Shown here: positions 10,912 to 24,684 of the stretch, in pieces
How positions within the stretch are numbered: position 1 is the stretch's first letter
Layout: every line of letters begins with the position of its first letter
Origin: Dirofilaria immitis
Taxonomy: Eukaryota; Nematoda; Chromadorea; Rhabditida; Onchocercidae
Length of the DNA: 64,000 nt
Assembly: GCA_024305405.1 (NCBI GenBank)
Contig: JAKNDB010000098.1
Span: 1,639,501-1,703,500, forward strand
Direction of reading: 5' to 3'
Notes under the pieces: model-generated
What the model was told of the DNA's origin: nothing
Database searches by the model: none
The model's input: only the letters and a program-made list of their open reading frames with translations
Translations under genes and position numbers: made by a program

Positions 10912-13427
10912 TCCGACGATAATTCCTCGAAAGTAATTTTAAATTGATAGGTATATTGTATTTGTCAACCTTATATCTAGGATTTTATCGATAAATAAAT
11001 AATTTGTTATTGATTTGAAATTTTCTGCATAAGAAAGCTATCAAATGATTGTTGAAGAGAGGCCATATCGAATATTGCATGTTGTAGCATATGCGAATAT
11101 TTGTAAATTATTAAAAATTGATAATAACCTATTAGCTTAAGAAGATCAGAATAATTCATAATTTTAAATTCATAATGTACGTAAAGGTAGATTAGGGGCG
11201 TATGAATGCTAAAATACAAAGATAGCTCAGCAAAAAACAAAAGATGTACAGAAATTGGTTTTTTTTGAAATTTGTATGACAAAAATACAATTCTTTCAGT
11301 TAAATTTCACTGCATTGAAACGTTAAATCATGATAAAGGTAAAACGTATCCAATCGATTTGGTCATAATCCGTATAAAAGCAATACGAAATCTCATCTGC
11401 ATATATCACAATTAAATGTCCAACAATTATTTGGTTATATTTGCAATAAATATATTTAATGCTTACCTACCATATTTAATTATTCCACTTACACTATTTT
11501 TCCCCTTTGTTAGTTTAATCAATTCATTATCACTGATTAAATAGCATAATCTTAATAATCAATTGGGATTGTCATTATACTCATTATAATATTATTAAAA
11601 TCGATAATTAAAAAATATAGATTGATAATAACTAATGTCTCATCTTATCATATTAGGGAAGAGGATGTTTGCTTATATTTATATTAATTTGCTCATTTCA
11701 ATGATGGATTGTACTTTTATAATATGTAATATTATAAAGTTATGCGAAATCCTAAATTACTATTTCAAAGAATAGAAATGAAAAAATGAAGGCATAAGAA
11801 GAATGATGAATCATATTATATATATTATATTTGAATAAATCGTGTTTATATAATCCTATATCATCAATGATAAGAAATAGAAGTCTATCATTTAACGAGA
11901 AATTTATGTTAGCTATTTAAATGTTATTTTTTTCCTTTATAACTTATTATTTATTTGTAAAAGAAACAGTTGAGGAAAAAGAAATGAAAGATTTGCGGAA
12001 GTTTTCTTTGTCGATTTTTTTTCTTTTTGAAATTTCAAAACTTAAAATTCATGAAACTTTCTGAATCCAAGAGTATTTTCATTATGAATAATTAATTAGA
12101 AATCAAATCAATTTTATGAATGATTCATTAGCGATACGAAAGATATCGGTAAATTTAATATAAATTAATGTATTTCTAGAAATATTTAATTATTGATGAT
12201 ATATTTGGCTCATGCGGAGATTTATATTGCGCAGATGGTAATGCATCATGTGAAAAGCAGCTTGATAATGTGTATGTATTTTGATTAAATTAACATTTAT
12301 CATTCATGAACAATTACCAGTTTTCATGAAACATTACGAATTCGCAATCATTGATATAGCACCGCAAATTCGCAATCTTCGAATAGGATCGTGAATTAGA
12401 TGGCTTTTTTCGAATGTTCCAACAAATAGTTATAAACTATTTTAAACTTTTTTTCAACTAGCATTGTCTCTTTATCTTTATCATTATCAATGCTTAAAAT
12501 GTATTAATTTTGAAAAAGTATGCTTTTCTTTCCAATTTTACAATATTTAATTTTATATGAAGCATAGAAATACTAGACATTTCTTAATTATTCATATATT
12601 TTAGAGATTATCATATCATATCATAGCAAGCACACTTATCATCAATAAATCATTTCATACTAAAAATTCAAATATACATCGAAATGTGAAAAATTTCACC
12701 ACACATAATCAAAAAAACAAAAAATGTTTTCAGATTTTTAAATTTTACAGCAAAATTTAAAGAATTTTATGAAAATAATTAAATTAGAAGATGGAGATTT
12801 TAAATCAAAAATTTTAAAACTTATCATATTATCAGGAATAGAAAATGCATTTCATTTTTCTGATAATTTATTTCCTCATATATTGATGAATTTGTAGTGT
12901 AGAAAAATTGCGTTGATTGATTTTTCTCTTTTAAATTCGAGAATGATATATTGTTGGCTTGAACAGTAATGTGTTGATAACAAAGTACTATCACTTGCAT
13001 TAAAAAAATTGTTTATCAATGCATTAATTCTTAACACTTTACTTGTTCAAATCTCAGTACTGTTAAGCCTTAGAAGCGTAATCTGTTAACACATAGATAA
13101 ACGATTATATGGCAAAACGATATATGGTAATTTATCAAAAAATAAATAAATAAATAGATAAATGGAATGATTAAAAGGAGAAAATTGAAAATTCGAAAAA
13201 TACAGCAACATTTTTTTTTGAATAAATTCCTTTTTAAAAAATAAAGTTTTTTTTGCATCTTAGCAGAAATAATTCCTTTGTATCATTCAAAATATATTTT
13301 TAAAAAACTGAAGTGAATTTAAAAACGATGGATTATTTATTTTTGATTCATTTGAGAAACAAAAAAAATAAAAAATCGATTAGTGAACTTATTTACAAAC
13401 AAATTAAATCGAACTGCTTAATTTAGT
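10912..13427. other. intergenic AT-rich region
   Basis: About 2.5 kb without recognisable exons, RNA genes or ordered repeats. Short minus-strand frames (11007-11282, 13070-13258) are rich in Ile/Phe/Tyr/Lys and lack plausible splice context. I regard them as noise. Confidence 0.5.
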
Positions 13428-13659
13428 TCAAAGTATAAAATTTATAATTTTAACAAAAATCCAAAAACATTTTGACTTTTGAATTTTCCCTTCACCTTCA
13501 TTTTGTTTTGCATTAAGCTTTTCTTCAATATTTGTCAAGATACTGTAACTTTCTGATAATTCATTATCCATTTGATTGTAATAATTGTATACTTCTTGAA
13601 GAACTTTCGAAATCTAAAATATTCAAATTTTAATAAACAGATTTTGAATTTGTTAATAA

Positions 13660-13742
<83 letters not shown>

Positions 13743-16345
13743 TTGAAAAAGAAGGGACGAAAAAAATTAACAAATAAGAAAATATTCGAAGAAAAGATTT
13801 GTTTACAAACTTGGAAAACTTTCATAACTTCATAATATTTTCATCTCAAAATTTATCTCTTCATTAAGCATAAAACAAAAAATAGAAATAGAATAATCTT
13901 TGATTCTGATGAATTAAAAAAAAAACTAATTAAATTATGCAATCAATAACAAATTCAGTGATACTATAATATTCTTTTCAATATTTCATTCTTTTAAATG
14001 ATTAAACTGATCAATAAATATTTAATGAATTACTTAATCACTAATTAAATTATTACCAATTAATCTTAATAATCTCTTGATCAAAATAATCGATATATTA
14101 TCAAATCGTTAATTAAATTATTATCAATTAAATATAATAATAATATTTTGATTAAAATAATCAATAAATATTTAATAAATTACCAAACAATTGGTTAAAT
14201 TATTATCAATAATAATTGAGTATTATTAAATTATTTTAAATTTAATAAATTTTTATTTACCTCATTTGATAAATTTCTAATTCGATCAATATGCTGAAAT
14301 ATGTAAATGTTATCGCCAAAATTATCAATATCTAAAATTCCCTGTTCAATTTTATGAATTCGTAATCGTATAATCGGTAGACGATGCCATTTCTTTAAAG
14401 CATTTCGCTTGTTTGCATTTTTCCATCACAAATGCATTTCCTTTTATTTTCAATGCTTCCAATTGATTGTTTGCTTTATCAAATTCGTAATTTTGATAAG
14501 CATCTTGAAACTGCAAATACTTCATTACTCATTCAGAAGACATTTCAATATTTTGATAATAAAAAAATAATCATTTCGTTACTCCTACATCTCCTCATCA
14601 ATTAATTATATTTATTATATTGATATAGATCTTTCTATATATTAATTAATACAATTAATTATACTTTTTAATATTACTGTATTTCATACAGTAATATTAA
14701 AAAGAAATTTCTCTTCTTTCTCGACAAAATACTCAACAAATTACCGAAAAATTTAATTGAATTATTACCAAATAATATTATATTATTTTCGTCTCAGTAT
14801 TTAAAAAAAAAAATTTTCTGACAAAAACTGTCTTTTCTTTTACAAAAAGAAAAAAGTAAATAAATAAGTATATAAATAAAAAGATCTATGATAATAAAAG
14901 ATATCTAAATATACTACAGTAATAATATCCAAATATATTTCGAGGGTAACACATTTTGCTTTAGTGGTTATAAGTTAAAACTTTTAGAATGTATAATCTA
15001 TTAGATTTCAATATTTAATTAATTACCATTACTCTATTATTCCATACCAGTACGATAAGGATCAAAATTAAAGTTCTTAAAATATGTAACCTACTATATT
15101 TCGATAATTAATTAATTAATTACTACTATATTGTTATTATGCCATTTTTTAAATGTTAATTTCTTTACTAATCCTTCTTTTAAATTTATTTAATATAGTA
15201 ATTAAAGATTTTTCACGTAATTAAGATTTAAATATATCTCGAGAATAAAATAATTTCGACTAAAATTTTAAACTAAAAATTAAAAAAACTTTTGCTATTT
15301 CGTCTTTCCAATTTTTTGGATCAATTGGTTGTTGCAACCATGCTGTTGAATTGATCAGTAATACCTCATTTTCAATATCATCAAGATTATTAACCCCTGA
15401 AATGCCATCATATCATTTTTATATTTTATTTAAGCATTTACTTCTTTACTTAATTCATATATACATATATACTACATAATTGAGGTACTTAAAATGAAAT
15501 AAAAGTATTGGCAAATAATTAAATATGCATAGCGCTAATTTTAATTACAATTAAAATTTTAAATATTTGTGTAGTATATAGGCAAAATTATTTTTTCGAC
15601 AGCTATTTATAACAAATTTTTTTGCGATTAAAATTTAAAATATTACTCACCATTGTTTTATCATATTCAAGTAATGTAGCAATATTTATTCCGCCCTCAT
15701 TATCACCATCATTATCATCATTCTCTCCTTGCTTATCATGACAAATTAAGCATATCGGCTAAAAATACTAAATTACACAAAATGTTAGTTTATTTATTGC
15801 AGTGAAATAAAACGATTAATTAATTAATTAAGCAATAAACCGCAAACTTCAAACTACAATTAAATTTTAATCAACTGTTTATTAAAAGTTCTCTTTCAAA
15901 TAATTTATAACTGAATATAAGAAATCAAAAACAAAAATATAATTCGAAATTTATTATTCAATTTTTTTGCCCTCAATTAGTAAAATAATTTATTTAATAT
16001 ACTAAAATTATTACTTTATTTTTACTTTTGTCATTGTTAACAAAAAATTTATCATTTATTTTTCTGCATATGTATTATGTTTAAACTTATTTTTACTAAT
16101 AATTTTCTTTCTTTTTTGATTGATAAATATAAACAATTGAAAATTCAATTTATTTGATTTACATTTTCTCTGCGATTTGTTTCTTAAAGACTTTTTTATG
16201 ATAAAAATTCCTAAATTAAAATTCATACATTATTTTCACTTGTTGACATTGTAAAGTCTTCCTCAATAGATTGTTCCAACGGTTGAGCAATAATAGGTTG
16301 TCCAATAAAAATGATAAATATGAATATTTGAAAATGAATCGACAT
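13428..16345 (-). CDS. unknown secreted protein with helical C-terminal half
   Basis: I do not recognise this protein. Exons: 16345-16229, 15758-15651, 15396-15290, 14510-14261, 13613-13428; about 255 aa. The first exon gives a clear signal peptide (MSIHFQIFIFIIFIGQPIIA, predicted cleavage before QPLEQ). Exon 2 begins PICLICHDKQ and becomes Asp/Glu/Asn-rich (ENDDNDGDNEGG). The C-terminal half is charged and probably helical (LKKWHRLPIIRLRIHKIEQ; NELSESYSILTNIEEKLN). Only about two cysteines lie in a CLIC context, so it is not a typical disulfide-rich secreted protein. Two exons need a one-base correction: exon 3 (107 bp) lacks a base at its G-run acceptor near 15394-15397, and exon 4 (250 bp) has one extra A in A5 (14418-14422). 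Phase-consistent donors, acceptors and a signal peptide support a real gene. A decayed gene remains possible. Confidence 0.6.
13661..13741. repeat. (ATT)n microsatellite, about 27 units
   Basis: An uninterrupted trinucleotide run just upstream of the last exon of the secreted-protein gene, inside its final intron. It produces a spurious poly-tyrosine open frame on the plus strand. Confidence 0.95.
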
Positions 16346-18326
16346 TTTTTAAAAGTAACACCTGAAAATGTCTTTTTGGTAGAAGTCAACATTTCTTATT
16401 TAAGAATTTTTGAAAATATTCATAGATAAAGTTGCAATTTTATACCCTGCAATAATTGTTCAATGATTACGATGATAACAAAAGAGATAATAATTGTTAA
16501 GTGATTATGATAATAACAAAAGAGATATGGCTGATATTTGTTGGTTGAATGATATAAGATCAGTTTGATGATTTTTTATTTTGCAAATTTATAGCTAAAA
16601 ATTTTTATCATTAATCAGAAAAAAAAGAAAATTGAATCAATGAAGAAATTAGTATTGTAATTAGAATAGTTTGAATTAATTGATTTACTATTTTTATATT
16701 TTCTTTCGTTTCTTGCTTTTATCTCTCCCGTGAAATTTTACCTTACCTATATCTTGATAGCATATATTACGTTTTACTTGAGAAACCAACATTAGACGAT
16801 TTTAAAAGAGCGAAAAAAAAAGAAGTGATAATGCGAGGTCATAGGAAACTGATATTCTTGCTTCAATCCTGTATCTTTTTCCCGCAAGTTCCTTCCGGTT
16901 TTTTATCTTGATAATATATCTTAAGAGGAGAGAATAAAAAGAGCCAAAAAAGAGAACTGATGATGCGAGGTCATAGAGGATTAATATTGGCTATAGCAGA
17001 TGGTAGCTGTAATATATCATTTGTCCACTTCTAATCATATCGTTAAATGACCAGCGAAAGAATGAAGAATAAACGAAAAAAGAAAAAGCAAAAAAGGAGG
17101 AAGAAAAAGATATAAAGGAACAAAGTGACCTTTACCCTTCCAATCTAATATCTCAAATTGTTAATCTTTAGCCTTCAAGATGAATTATTATTATCAAATC
17201 CCTACTAGATGAATCAATTTTGTGAGCTATATCGCACAAATATAAAAGCTAAGTTAAAAAAAAAAGAAAAATCAAAATTTAAATTTTAAAATTATTTAAA
17301 TTAAAAAGAGTTAAGCGAATTTCTTCTTTTTACATTTTATTCTAAAATTCAAATTCCAATTTTGATATATAAATTTAAATTTTTATTTCTTAATTAAAAG
17401 ATTACTGTAGGAGAAGTTCATCTTGTCGTAAGGAACCGGCAGAAAATATTTATTAAGTAGTCCAATTAACAAGTTATACAATACTGCAATTATAATATAG
17501 CGAATAAAAAAGTCTATTTGATAAGGCAAAGTAGAAGAATAGATTCGATAGTAAAAAGGAGAATAAAAAACGTCCGCTTGATGGATTCACCGGACCTCTT
17601 CTCTTGCAAACGATTCTTCTGGGTTAAAATTTGGAATCCTGTTATTTTGTAGGTGATGGATCATGGTACAGTTATGATTATAATAGAAAGGGGATTTGTT
17701 TGAATGGACAAAGGCGCACAAATTTAGCTTACATCTTACATAATATGGAGCAAGTGCACGTACATTCTATACCCCTTCATGTGAAATCGCATACAATGGA
17801 ATTACTGGATTCTTTTTCGGTTTTTTCCAACAATTACAGTAATAAAAATATCTTTTAATGTTCTTAAAAATAATTATAGCCCATTCTGATTGCGGAAATT
17901 GAAGTGATTAAATTTCATAAAACTTAATTACGCTGAATAAATGAATAATAATGAGTAAATTTTATTTTGAATAATTTTTTTTTGATGACATAATTATTTT
18001 ATTTGAAATGAGTGATATGGAACTTAATTACTTTATTTGAAATGAGTGAAATGGAACTTAATTACTTTATTTGAAATGAGTGAAATGGAACTTAATTACT
18101 TTATTTGAAATGAGTGAAATGGAACTTAACTACTTTATTTGAAATAAATGATTGCACTAATTCTTTTAAAATTAAATTTGAATTAAATTTAAAAATTTTC
18201 TCGAGTGGATAAAATGTAAAATGTATAGATGCAATATCTAAATGAAAAAAAATTAGAAAAAGATTTAGTTTAAAATTTAGCAAGCAAATTAATTGAATAT
18301 TTAAATAAAACATCTTGCTTTATTAA
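16346..18326. other. intergenic region with weak duplications
   Basis: No gene recognised. Two diverged copies of a roughly 100-bp segment lie at about 16755-16850 and 16905-16975; both contain 'cttgata', 'aaagagc' and 'gatgatgcgaggtcata'-like text. A 75-codon plus-strand frame at 17631-17858 follows a TTTTGTAG signal and is less AT-rich than its surroundings. It matches nothing I know and has no partner exon. Confidence 0.35.
17997..18140. repeat. 34-bp tandem repeat, about four copies
   Basis: The unit 'actttatttgaaatgagtga' plus 'aatggaacttaatt' is repeated with single-base changes. The copies are nearly identical, so the array is recent. Confidence 0.9.
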
Positions 18327-19037
18327 CCTTTAACCTTTCAAAATACGATATGGTACATCTAGTATCGATTAGTAAAGAATTGCATATTACTGATAAAATT
18401 TTATTTCATCGAATTACTTTCTTTCCTAATGAATTATTGGGATAAAATTTAATAATTTTTCAAAAATTTAAATAGAAATTTGATAAATTTCATATGTTTC
18501 TTTTTATGATAAAAAGTGATATCTGTCGAAATAATGCTTAATATTGGAATAAATTTAATTAAATTTATCATATGTGCTATTTCCTTTCATAACAATTCGG
18601 ATAATTTTAATTTTAAAATATTTTTAATTTTTTTATTTTTTGGTGGAAAAAAAGTGAAATCATCCTATGATATAGTAATGCAGTTTGTTGAAATACAAAA
18701 ATTTAAGTAGATTAATTATTAATTTCCACTTAATACAATTAATTCATTACGATTCCATTTCTTGTTATCATTTTAATCATTTTAATCATTATAAAATCAT
18801 CTTTTGTTTATTTTTAATTTTTTGAAACAGATTTCGCATATTTTGAATATTGTTTTCAAATATAGTAGCAAGTAAATATGTGAATTTGTACAAATCTTTA
18901 TTTAAATTTTTGGAAGCTATTGAATTTCAAAAAAAAGAGAATTTATTAGAAAGAGTATATGAAATAAAATTTTACTAATAATACGCAATTGTTCAATCAT
19001 TTGATATTGAATATATTATATTTTGAAAGGTTAAAGG
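18327..19037. mobile_element. candidate piggyBac-like MITE (711 bp, perfect 19-bp terminal inverted repeats, TTAA flanks)
   Basis: The left end reads TTAA then CCTTTAACCTTTCAAAATA. The right end reads the exact reverse complement then TTAA at 19038-19041. Terminal inverted repeats starting CC and flanked by TTAA duplications are the hallmark of piggyBac-family insertions. The interior is AT-rich and contains only short frames (such as 18516-18710) with no transposase signature, so it would be a non-autonomous element. Because TTAA is common in such AT-rich DNA, the flanks alone are weak. The 19-bp perfect inverted repeat is the real evidence. Other copies in the genome would settle it. Confidence 0.6.
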
Positions 19038-19041
19038 TTAA

Positions 19042-20809
19042 CTTACTAAAATGTTCTATTGTAACCTATTGCCTTAAATTAATTATTTATTCATTCTCTA
19101 TGTCATTCAATTAAGCGATGACATTTTAACATTTTCAATTTCATTTTTGTCTAATATTACAGGCCAGGCTAAATATTTTCATTACATCATTCCATGGCCA
19201 AAAAAATGAAACTTTTGAAAAGTTGTTTTGCTTATGTCAAATTAAATTGGTTCATTTAGAAAAGGAACTATAAGTTATGAGCACATGATTTTTGTTAATA
19301 TAATTAAAAATTTGATAAAAATAATAAGTTGAAATTATGATCAAAAAAAAGAAACATTACAATCGCAAACCAAAAATGATACCTAAATTAATTTCAAAAA
19401 GTTCGATCTAAAATGATAAACATTTAATTAACACTGAAAAATTAAAACGAAAAAATTAATAAATAGAAATTTTATTTTGAGAAACTATTTAAAATGGCAT
19501 ATGTCGATAATTTTTAATAATACTAAAAATATGCATTATTTGATGAATTCGGAATTTTTTTCTGAAATCATTTATTCTATTATTGAGTTATTATAACGAT
19601 AAATGATAAAAGTGATATGCTAATTTTTAAAATTATCATTCAGAAATTAAAGAAAAATTTTGTTTGCAAAATATGTCTTTTTTCGTTATTCAAATATAGC
19701 AAATCGGCATACAACAATATTAATTGAACAAAAAAATTCATCCAAAAATAAAGAATAAAAATATTCGATATCGAAATATATCTTCATATATCATTTCTAT
19801 TTAATCGAAATTAAAGTCAAATTGTTTGTTATCTGAAAAAATCAATAAATTAGTAAATCAATAAATTTGAAAACCAAGATATCAAATAACTTTTCTAATT
19901 ATGCATGTTATTTTAAAATTATTTTTCATGCCATATCTTAAAACAATAAGAATTTGTAATCGAAATATCAAAAAACCAATAAATTAACTTTTTCATTCTG
20001 TATCTCATTTTAAGATTATTTTTATATCATATCATAAAACTATAATAGTTTATTTTCATTGTCTCATTTTTTGTCTGATAATAATTAGAAAAAAATCCAA
20101 GAATTTTTTTCATCAAAAAAAATGTTCAAAAAATTTGAAATTTCTTCGATTAATGAAATCTTTTTTCAAGAGAATTCATTTCAATAATATATAGAAAAAT
20201 AAAAGAAAATTCAAAAAAAAAAGTTTATTATGAAATTATTGTTAATTATATCGGATTAAAGTTGATTTATTTTTAAAAAAAGTTGTAAAATTTACCCGTC
20301 CAAATAAAACTTATTTTTAATCAAAATTATTTAAATTGCAAATAAAATTTAACAAACGAAAGAAAATTCAGAAGAGTGAAAGTTTTTGCGAAATTGATAC
20401 ATTTGATGATAAATTTTTGCAAAATTAAATAAAAAAGACTAATCAGAAATCATATTTCATAATTATCATTTATTCTCGATAAACAAATATTCTCGATAAA
20501 CAAGTATTCAAGTACGCATAATTGAATTTGGGTATTGTTTATCAAAAAAAAATGGCAATTGCCAACAAAATAAAGTTGAAAAAATATCTTAAAAGGTAAC
20601 CAATGAAAATTAAATAAATATCTTGGCAAAGTAATCAATAAAAATGGCGTTGAAATGATTAAAATAGAAATTAATAAAGTAATCAAAAATTTCGCATATA
20701 AATTATTTTTCCTTTTGTTATCATAGATAACTTCCGGAAGGAAATTTCCGAAGTAAAGAGATAATTTTAAAGTCCTTTTTGTTATCATTGATAAATTCAA
20801 AATGATACT
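19042..20809. other. intergenic AT-rich region
   Basis: No recognisable exons or ordered repeats. The hydrophobic 116-codon minus frame at 20450-20800 lies just past the stop codon of the next gene. It could be chance or an alternative 3' exon, but has no conserved motif. Confidence 0.4.
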
Positions 20810-22326
20810 TTAGTAATGTGAAATAATTATTTCAATTTGAAATAAATGAAACAAACATATCAGATAAGCGACTCCTAATGCTGAATAAAAGATACATATC
20901 AGAAATCCTAACGCAGTTGTGATAAGAAATGCTCGTCTAATTGCCGATGCTATACTTTCATATTCTAAATTTTAAGTTTAAGATTAAAACTTTAGTTAAC
21001 AGAAAATTTTTAAATTTATTTATTACTCTCAAACTGAAACATAATTGAGCAAATTAATTAATTACTATGCAAAAATTATTCAACAAACTTTTGACTATTT
21101 CAACAAAAAATTTGATAAAAATTCTATTTAAAGCATTAAATTTTTTAAGTTCCATTTTCATTTTTATTATAAATCAATTTATTATTGATATCATAAAAGT
21201 TTTTAAATATTTAATTTTATCATTTTTAAACGAATTACAAAATAAATTAAAGCAATAGATGATAGATGAGTTATCTTGATCAAATAATTTTGCTTAGATC
21301 AATAAATCATTCCGATCAACCTATATCACAATTTATAATAGAAATTATGTTAGATTCATTTTATCCTTAAAACAATACATACAATCTTCACTACCAAATA
21401 TATGTTTAATAATTTAAAAGGAAATTAAGTACTGATTTTGATCGAATAATATTCCTATCATATTTTTCAAAAAAGAAGAAAAATTACCCTCAACATAAAT
21501 GAATTGATCACTTTTTCCTTGTTTTTGTTCCTAAAATAATAAAACTCTATCAATTTTTTTAAATTTCTTTTTCCAATTCATATTTTAAGTATACCGTAAT
21601 TTTGTTTACTGTATAACGCAATAATTTCAAAAACGACGAAAATGGCATACTGTGAATTTGATTACCGTAAATTAAATTATTGATTTTGACAAATATTTCA
21701 ACAAAATGTATGCAATGATGAGCCACGAATAATTTCATTTTTAGCAAATTTACATATTTAAAAATGATTATTATTTTTTGTTATAATTATGTAAATAAAT
21801 GAATGATTAAACGAATGATTATGATATTATCATCAATATGGAAAAAATTGATAAATGGATTATATTTTTGGGAGGGGATTTATTTTTGTGATAATTTTTT
21901 AAATTTAATTTGAAATTTAGGGATAATCGCTTGATGAAATTATTTTTGAAAATGCCGGTTGCTAATTTTTTTCCTAATTATGATAATTATGATAATCGAT
22001 CCTCATAATTATTTCAATTTTTGATTGGTTTCTTTTTTTTGCTCATCATATCTTATTACATACCATATCAAATAATTTGCTATCATCATGCCGCTTATCA
22101 TTCGTTTTTTTACTTTCTTTTCGGTGCTCAAATTGTATTTCAGCATCTTTTTTCTGCAAAACTACTTTTTCACTTTTTCTTTGTTATTTTTCTTATCAGC
22201 AGCTGCTGGATCACTAGGAGTAACTGATTCCAATCTACTTGATAAAATTGGTGTCTCGGGAGGAGTATCATGATTAAATGTTGATGCAGCCTTAGTTGGA
22301 TCCAAAATTTCATAATCATCTTCCAT
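20810..22326 (-). CDS. unknown small membrane protein, single C-terminal transmembrane segment
   Basis: I do not recognise the family. Exons: 22326-22064, 21530-21488, 20964-20810; about 153 aa. The first ~110 residues are hydrophilic and charged (MEDDYEILDPTKAAS, TPPETPILSSRLESVTPSD, FEHRKESKKTNDKRHDD), with Pro-directed Ser/Thr sites. They are followed by YESIASAIRRAFL and a long hydrophobic stretch (ITTALGFLICIFYSALGVAY onward) to the C-terminus. There is no signal peptide, so a tail-anchored or type II protein is likely. Exon 1 is 263 bp and reads through only if the A5 run (T5 at 22166-22170) had one more A; both halves are plainly coding. Splice phases otherwise agree (0, then 1). The ATG opens the longest consistent frame. 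Expression evidence would be needed to rule out a decayed gene. Confidence 0.55.
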
Positions 22327-23934
22327 ATTTTTGCTTTTTAACCTAAAAATTTCAATCTTTATTATTATATCCTTCTTTTCTCTGTGAAGAAAAAATTTTA
22401 TAAATAAAACTTTGCTAATAGTAAAATATCATTTTGCATTTATTATATTTATATCTTATCATTTATTATCTTCATTAATTTCATGTAATTTATTTATCTA
22501 TCATTTAGTATAAGATATGCTCGCATATTTAATGATAATTTTTTCTTTTAATATAAGAATTAATTAATCATTATCATATATATAACATTTGAAATTAATT
22601 GGATAAAATATAATTAGTGAAATTCAAAAATTATTCTTTCAAAGAAATTAATTATTTTATTTTGGAATTAATCAATTATTAGATATCAAATGTGAAATTA
22701 TTAGCAAACCATTCAAGCTAATTAATTAAATATAATTATCTATTTTTTTGAATTATTTCTTTAAAAGAATAAAATTCATATTTATCCTTAAAAATATTAA
22801 TTTTCTACGTGAACCGTGAATTTTTTGCATATTATTTTTATTACATGATGACTATTATCATTATTATTATTATCACTATTATTGCTATCATTATTATTGT
22901 TACCATTATAATATTATTATTATATATGATATTATTATCATTAATTATTGTTATTATTATATATTCAAGAGCTTGTGCTACAGTTTCTGATTATGTATGT
23001 GATACATTTCTACGTATGAATAATTTGGATTGTTTTAAGTATAGCAATTATCAATTGATGATGATAATATCAATTGATTGAGAAAATTTGAAAAGTTTAA
23101 AAAGTATAAAACAACCTTTCAAATTTTTACAAATTAAATAAAACAAATGAACTGTATCCAAGATTGATAAATGTAATCAATGAAATACATTTATTTTTAA
23201 TCATTTTTAACTTATTTTTATTTGTACAATTTAATAATTATACAAAATTAATTTGTAAATTACGCAGATATTTCTTATGTGATAAGATCAGAATATCTTT
23301 TTTATTAATTATTAATGTGAATTTTTATCTAACTGATTAAAATGTTTCATTTTTGAAAGTTTCATGAAATGATTACAATATCATACTGATAATAATACAG
23401 CTGCTGATAATTAAATCTATTTCTTTGTTTGTTCTTTTTTTTCATCATGATAACTTTGTCATTGGAATTTTTTCAAACTTCTGATTAACTTTTATATGTT
23501 TCAAGAGAAAGTGAGAGAGAGAAAACAAAGTACTATGGCAAAGATGAATTTTAATGAGAAATGTCTTTTACACACTCATTTTTCATTTATGATATATATG
23601 ATAAAATAAAACTTAATAATATTACGATTGAAACTAATCGACTGATTTGTAGCAAAAATAAATTTTAGCACAGATAAATTGAATAGAATTATACAAGCAA
23701 ATTTTAAAATATTGAAACAGGAAGTTGTAGATATCAATGGATATGATAAATTTTTATACTGATAATAGAAATGATAGTGCAAGTTGTAGTTTGCAAAAAA
23801 AAGTAATAATAGTTGTTGCTTAATAATGAATTGTTAGATTATCATTCATATATCAACAAAAATGACAACTATTGATAAATAAAATTTGTTTAACGAATAA
23901 ATATGAAAGCAAGAATGATATATTATTCCCATTG

Positions 23935-23980
<46 letters not shown>

Positions 23981-24652
23981 TATTAAAGCTATGTCACTTT
24001 ACTATTGAATGTTTTCATGTTCTGAATTAAAAAAATCAAGAAATGATTAGACTAAATAATAAACAATGATTAAATCGAATATTAATCAATGATTAGATTA
24101 AATAACATTGTTTGATGATAATAATAATAATAAATAATGATTAGATTAAATAATAAACAATGATTAGATTGAATATTAATCAATGATTAGATTAAATAAT
24201 ATTGTTTAACAATAAAATAATATTGTTTAACAATAATAGTAATAATAACAATAATAGCAATAATAATAATAATAATAATAGTAATAAATAATGATTAGAT
24301 TAAATAGTAAACAATGATTAGATCGAATATTAATCAATAATCGGAATTAAATATTAAAAATTTTATTTTATTTTAAATGATAATTCGATAATTAAATTTT
24401 CTAGGAAATTTACATTTAAGAATGAAAAATTTGATAGATAAAATACTAACAATTAAAATTTTTGATATATTTGTTAGAAATATGAAACGACCGAGTGGTT
24501 TATCGATAATGCTAATATTAATGACTTTGAAAAGTTGTATTATTTTCGTTGGTTAGAAAATATTCCATTATATGTATTTTATTATCTAATATAATAATGT
24601 ATATATCAGAAATAGTAATCGTGATAATAGTAATAATGGCTAATAGTAATAC

Positions 24653-24684
<32 letters not shown>

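Noticed and set aside
13572..13835. Poly-tyrosine open frame
   Set aside because: Created entirely by the (ATT)n microsatellite on the strand opposite the secreted-protein gene.
17631..17858. 75-codon plus-strand frame preceded by TTTTGTAG
   Set aside because: Less AT-rich than its neighbours and could be an orphan exon, but no partner exons, motif or homologue was recognised.
20450..20800. 116-codon hydrophobic minus-strand frame
   Set aside because: Starts just beyond the stop of the orphan membrane-protein gene; no acceptor in a fitting phase and no motif.
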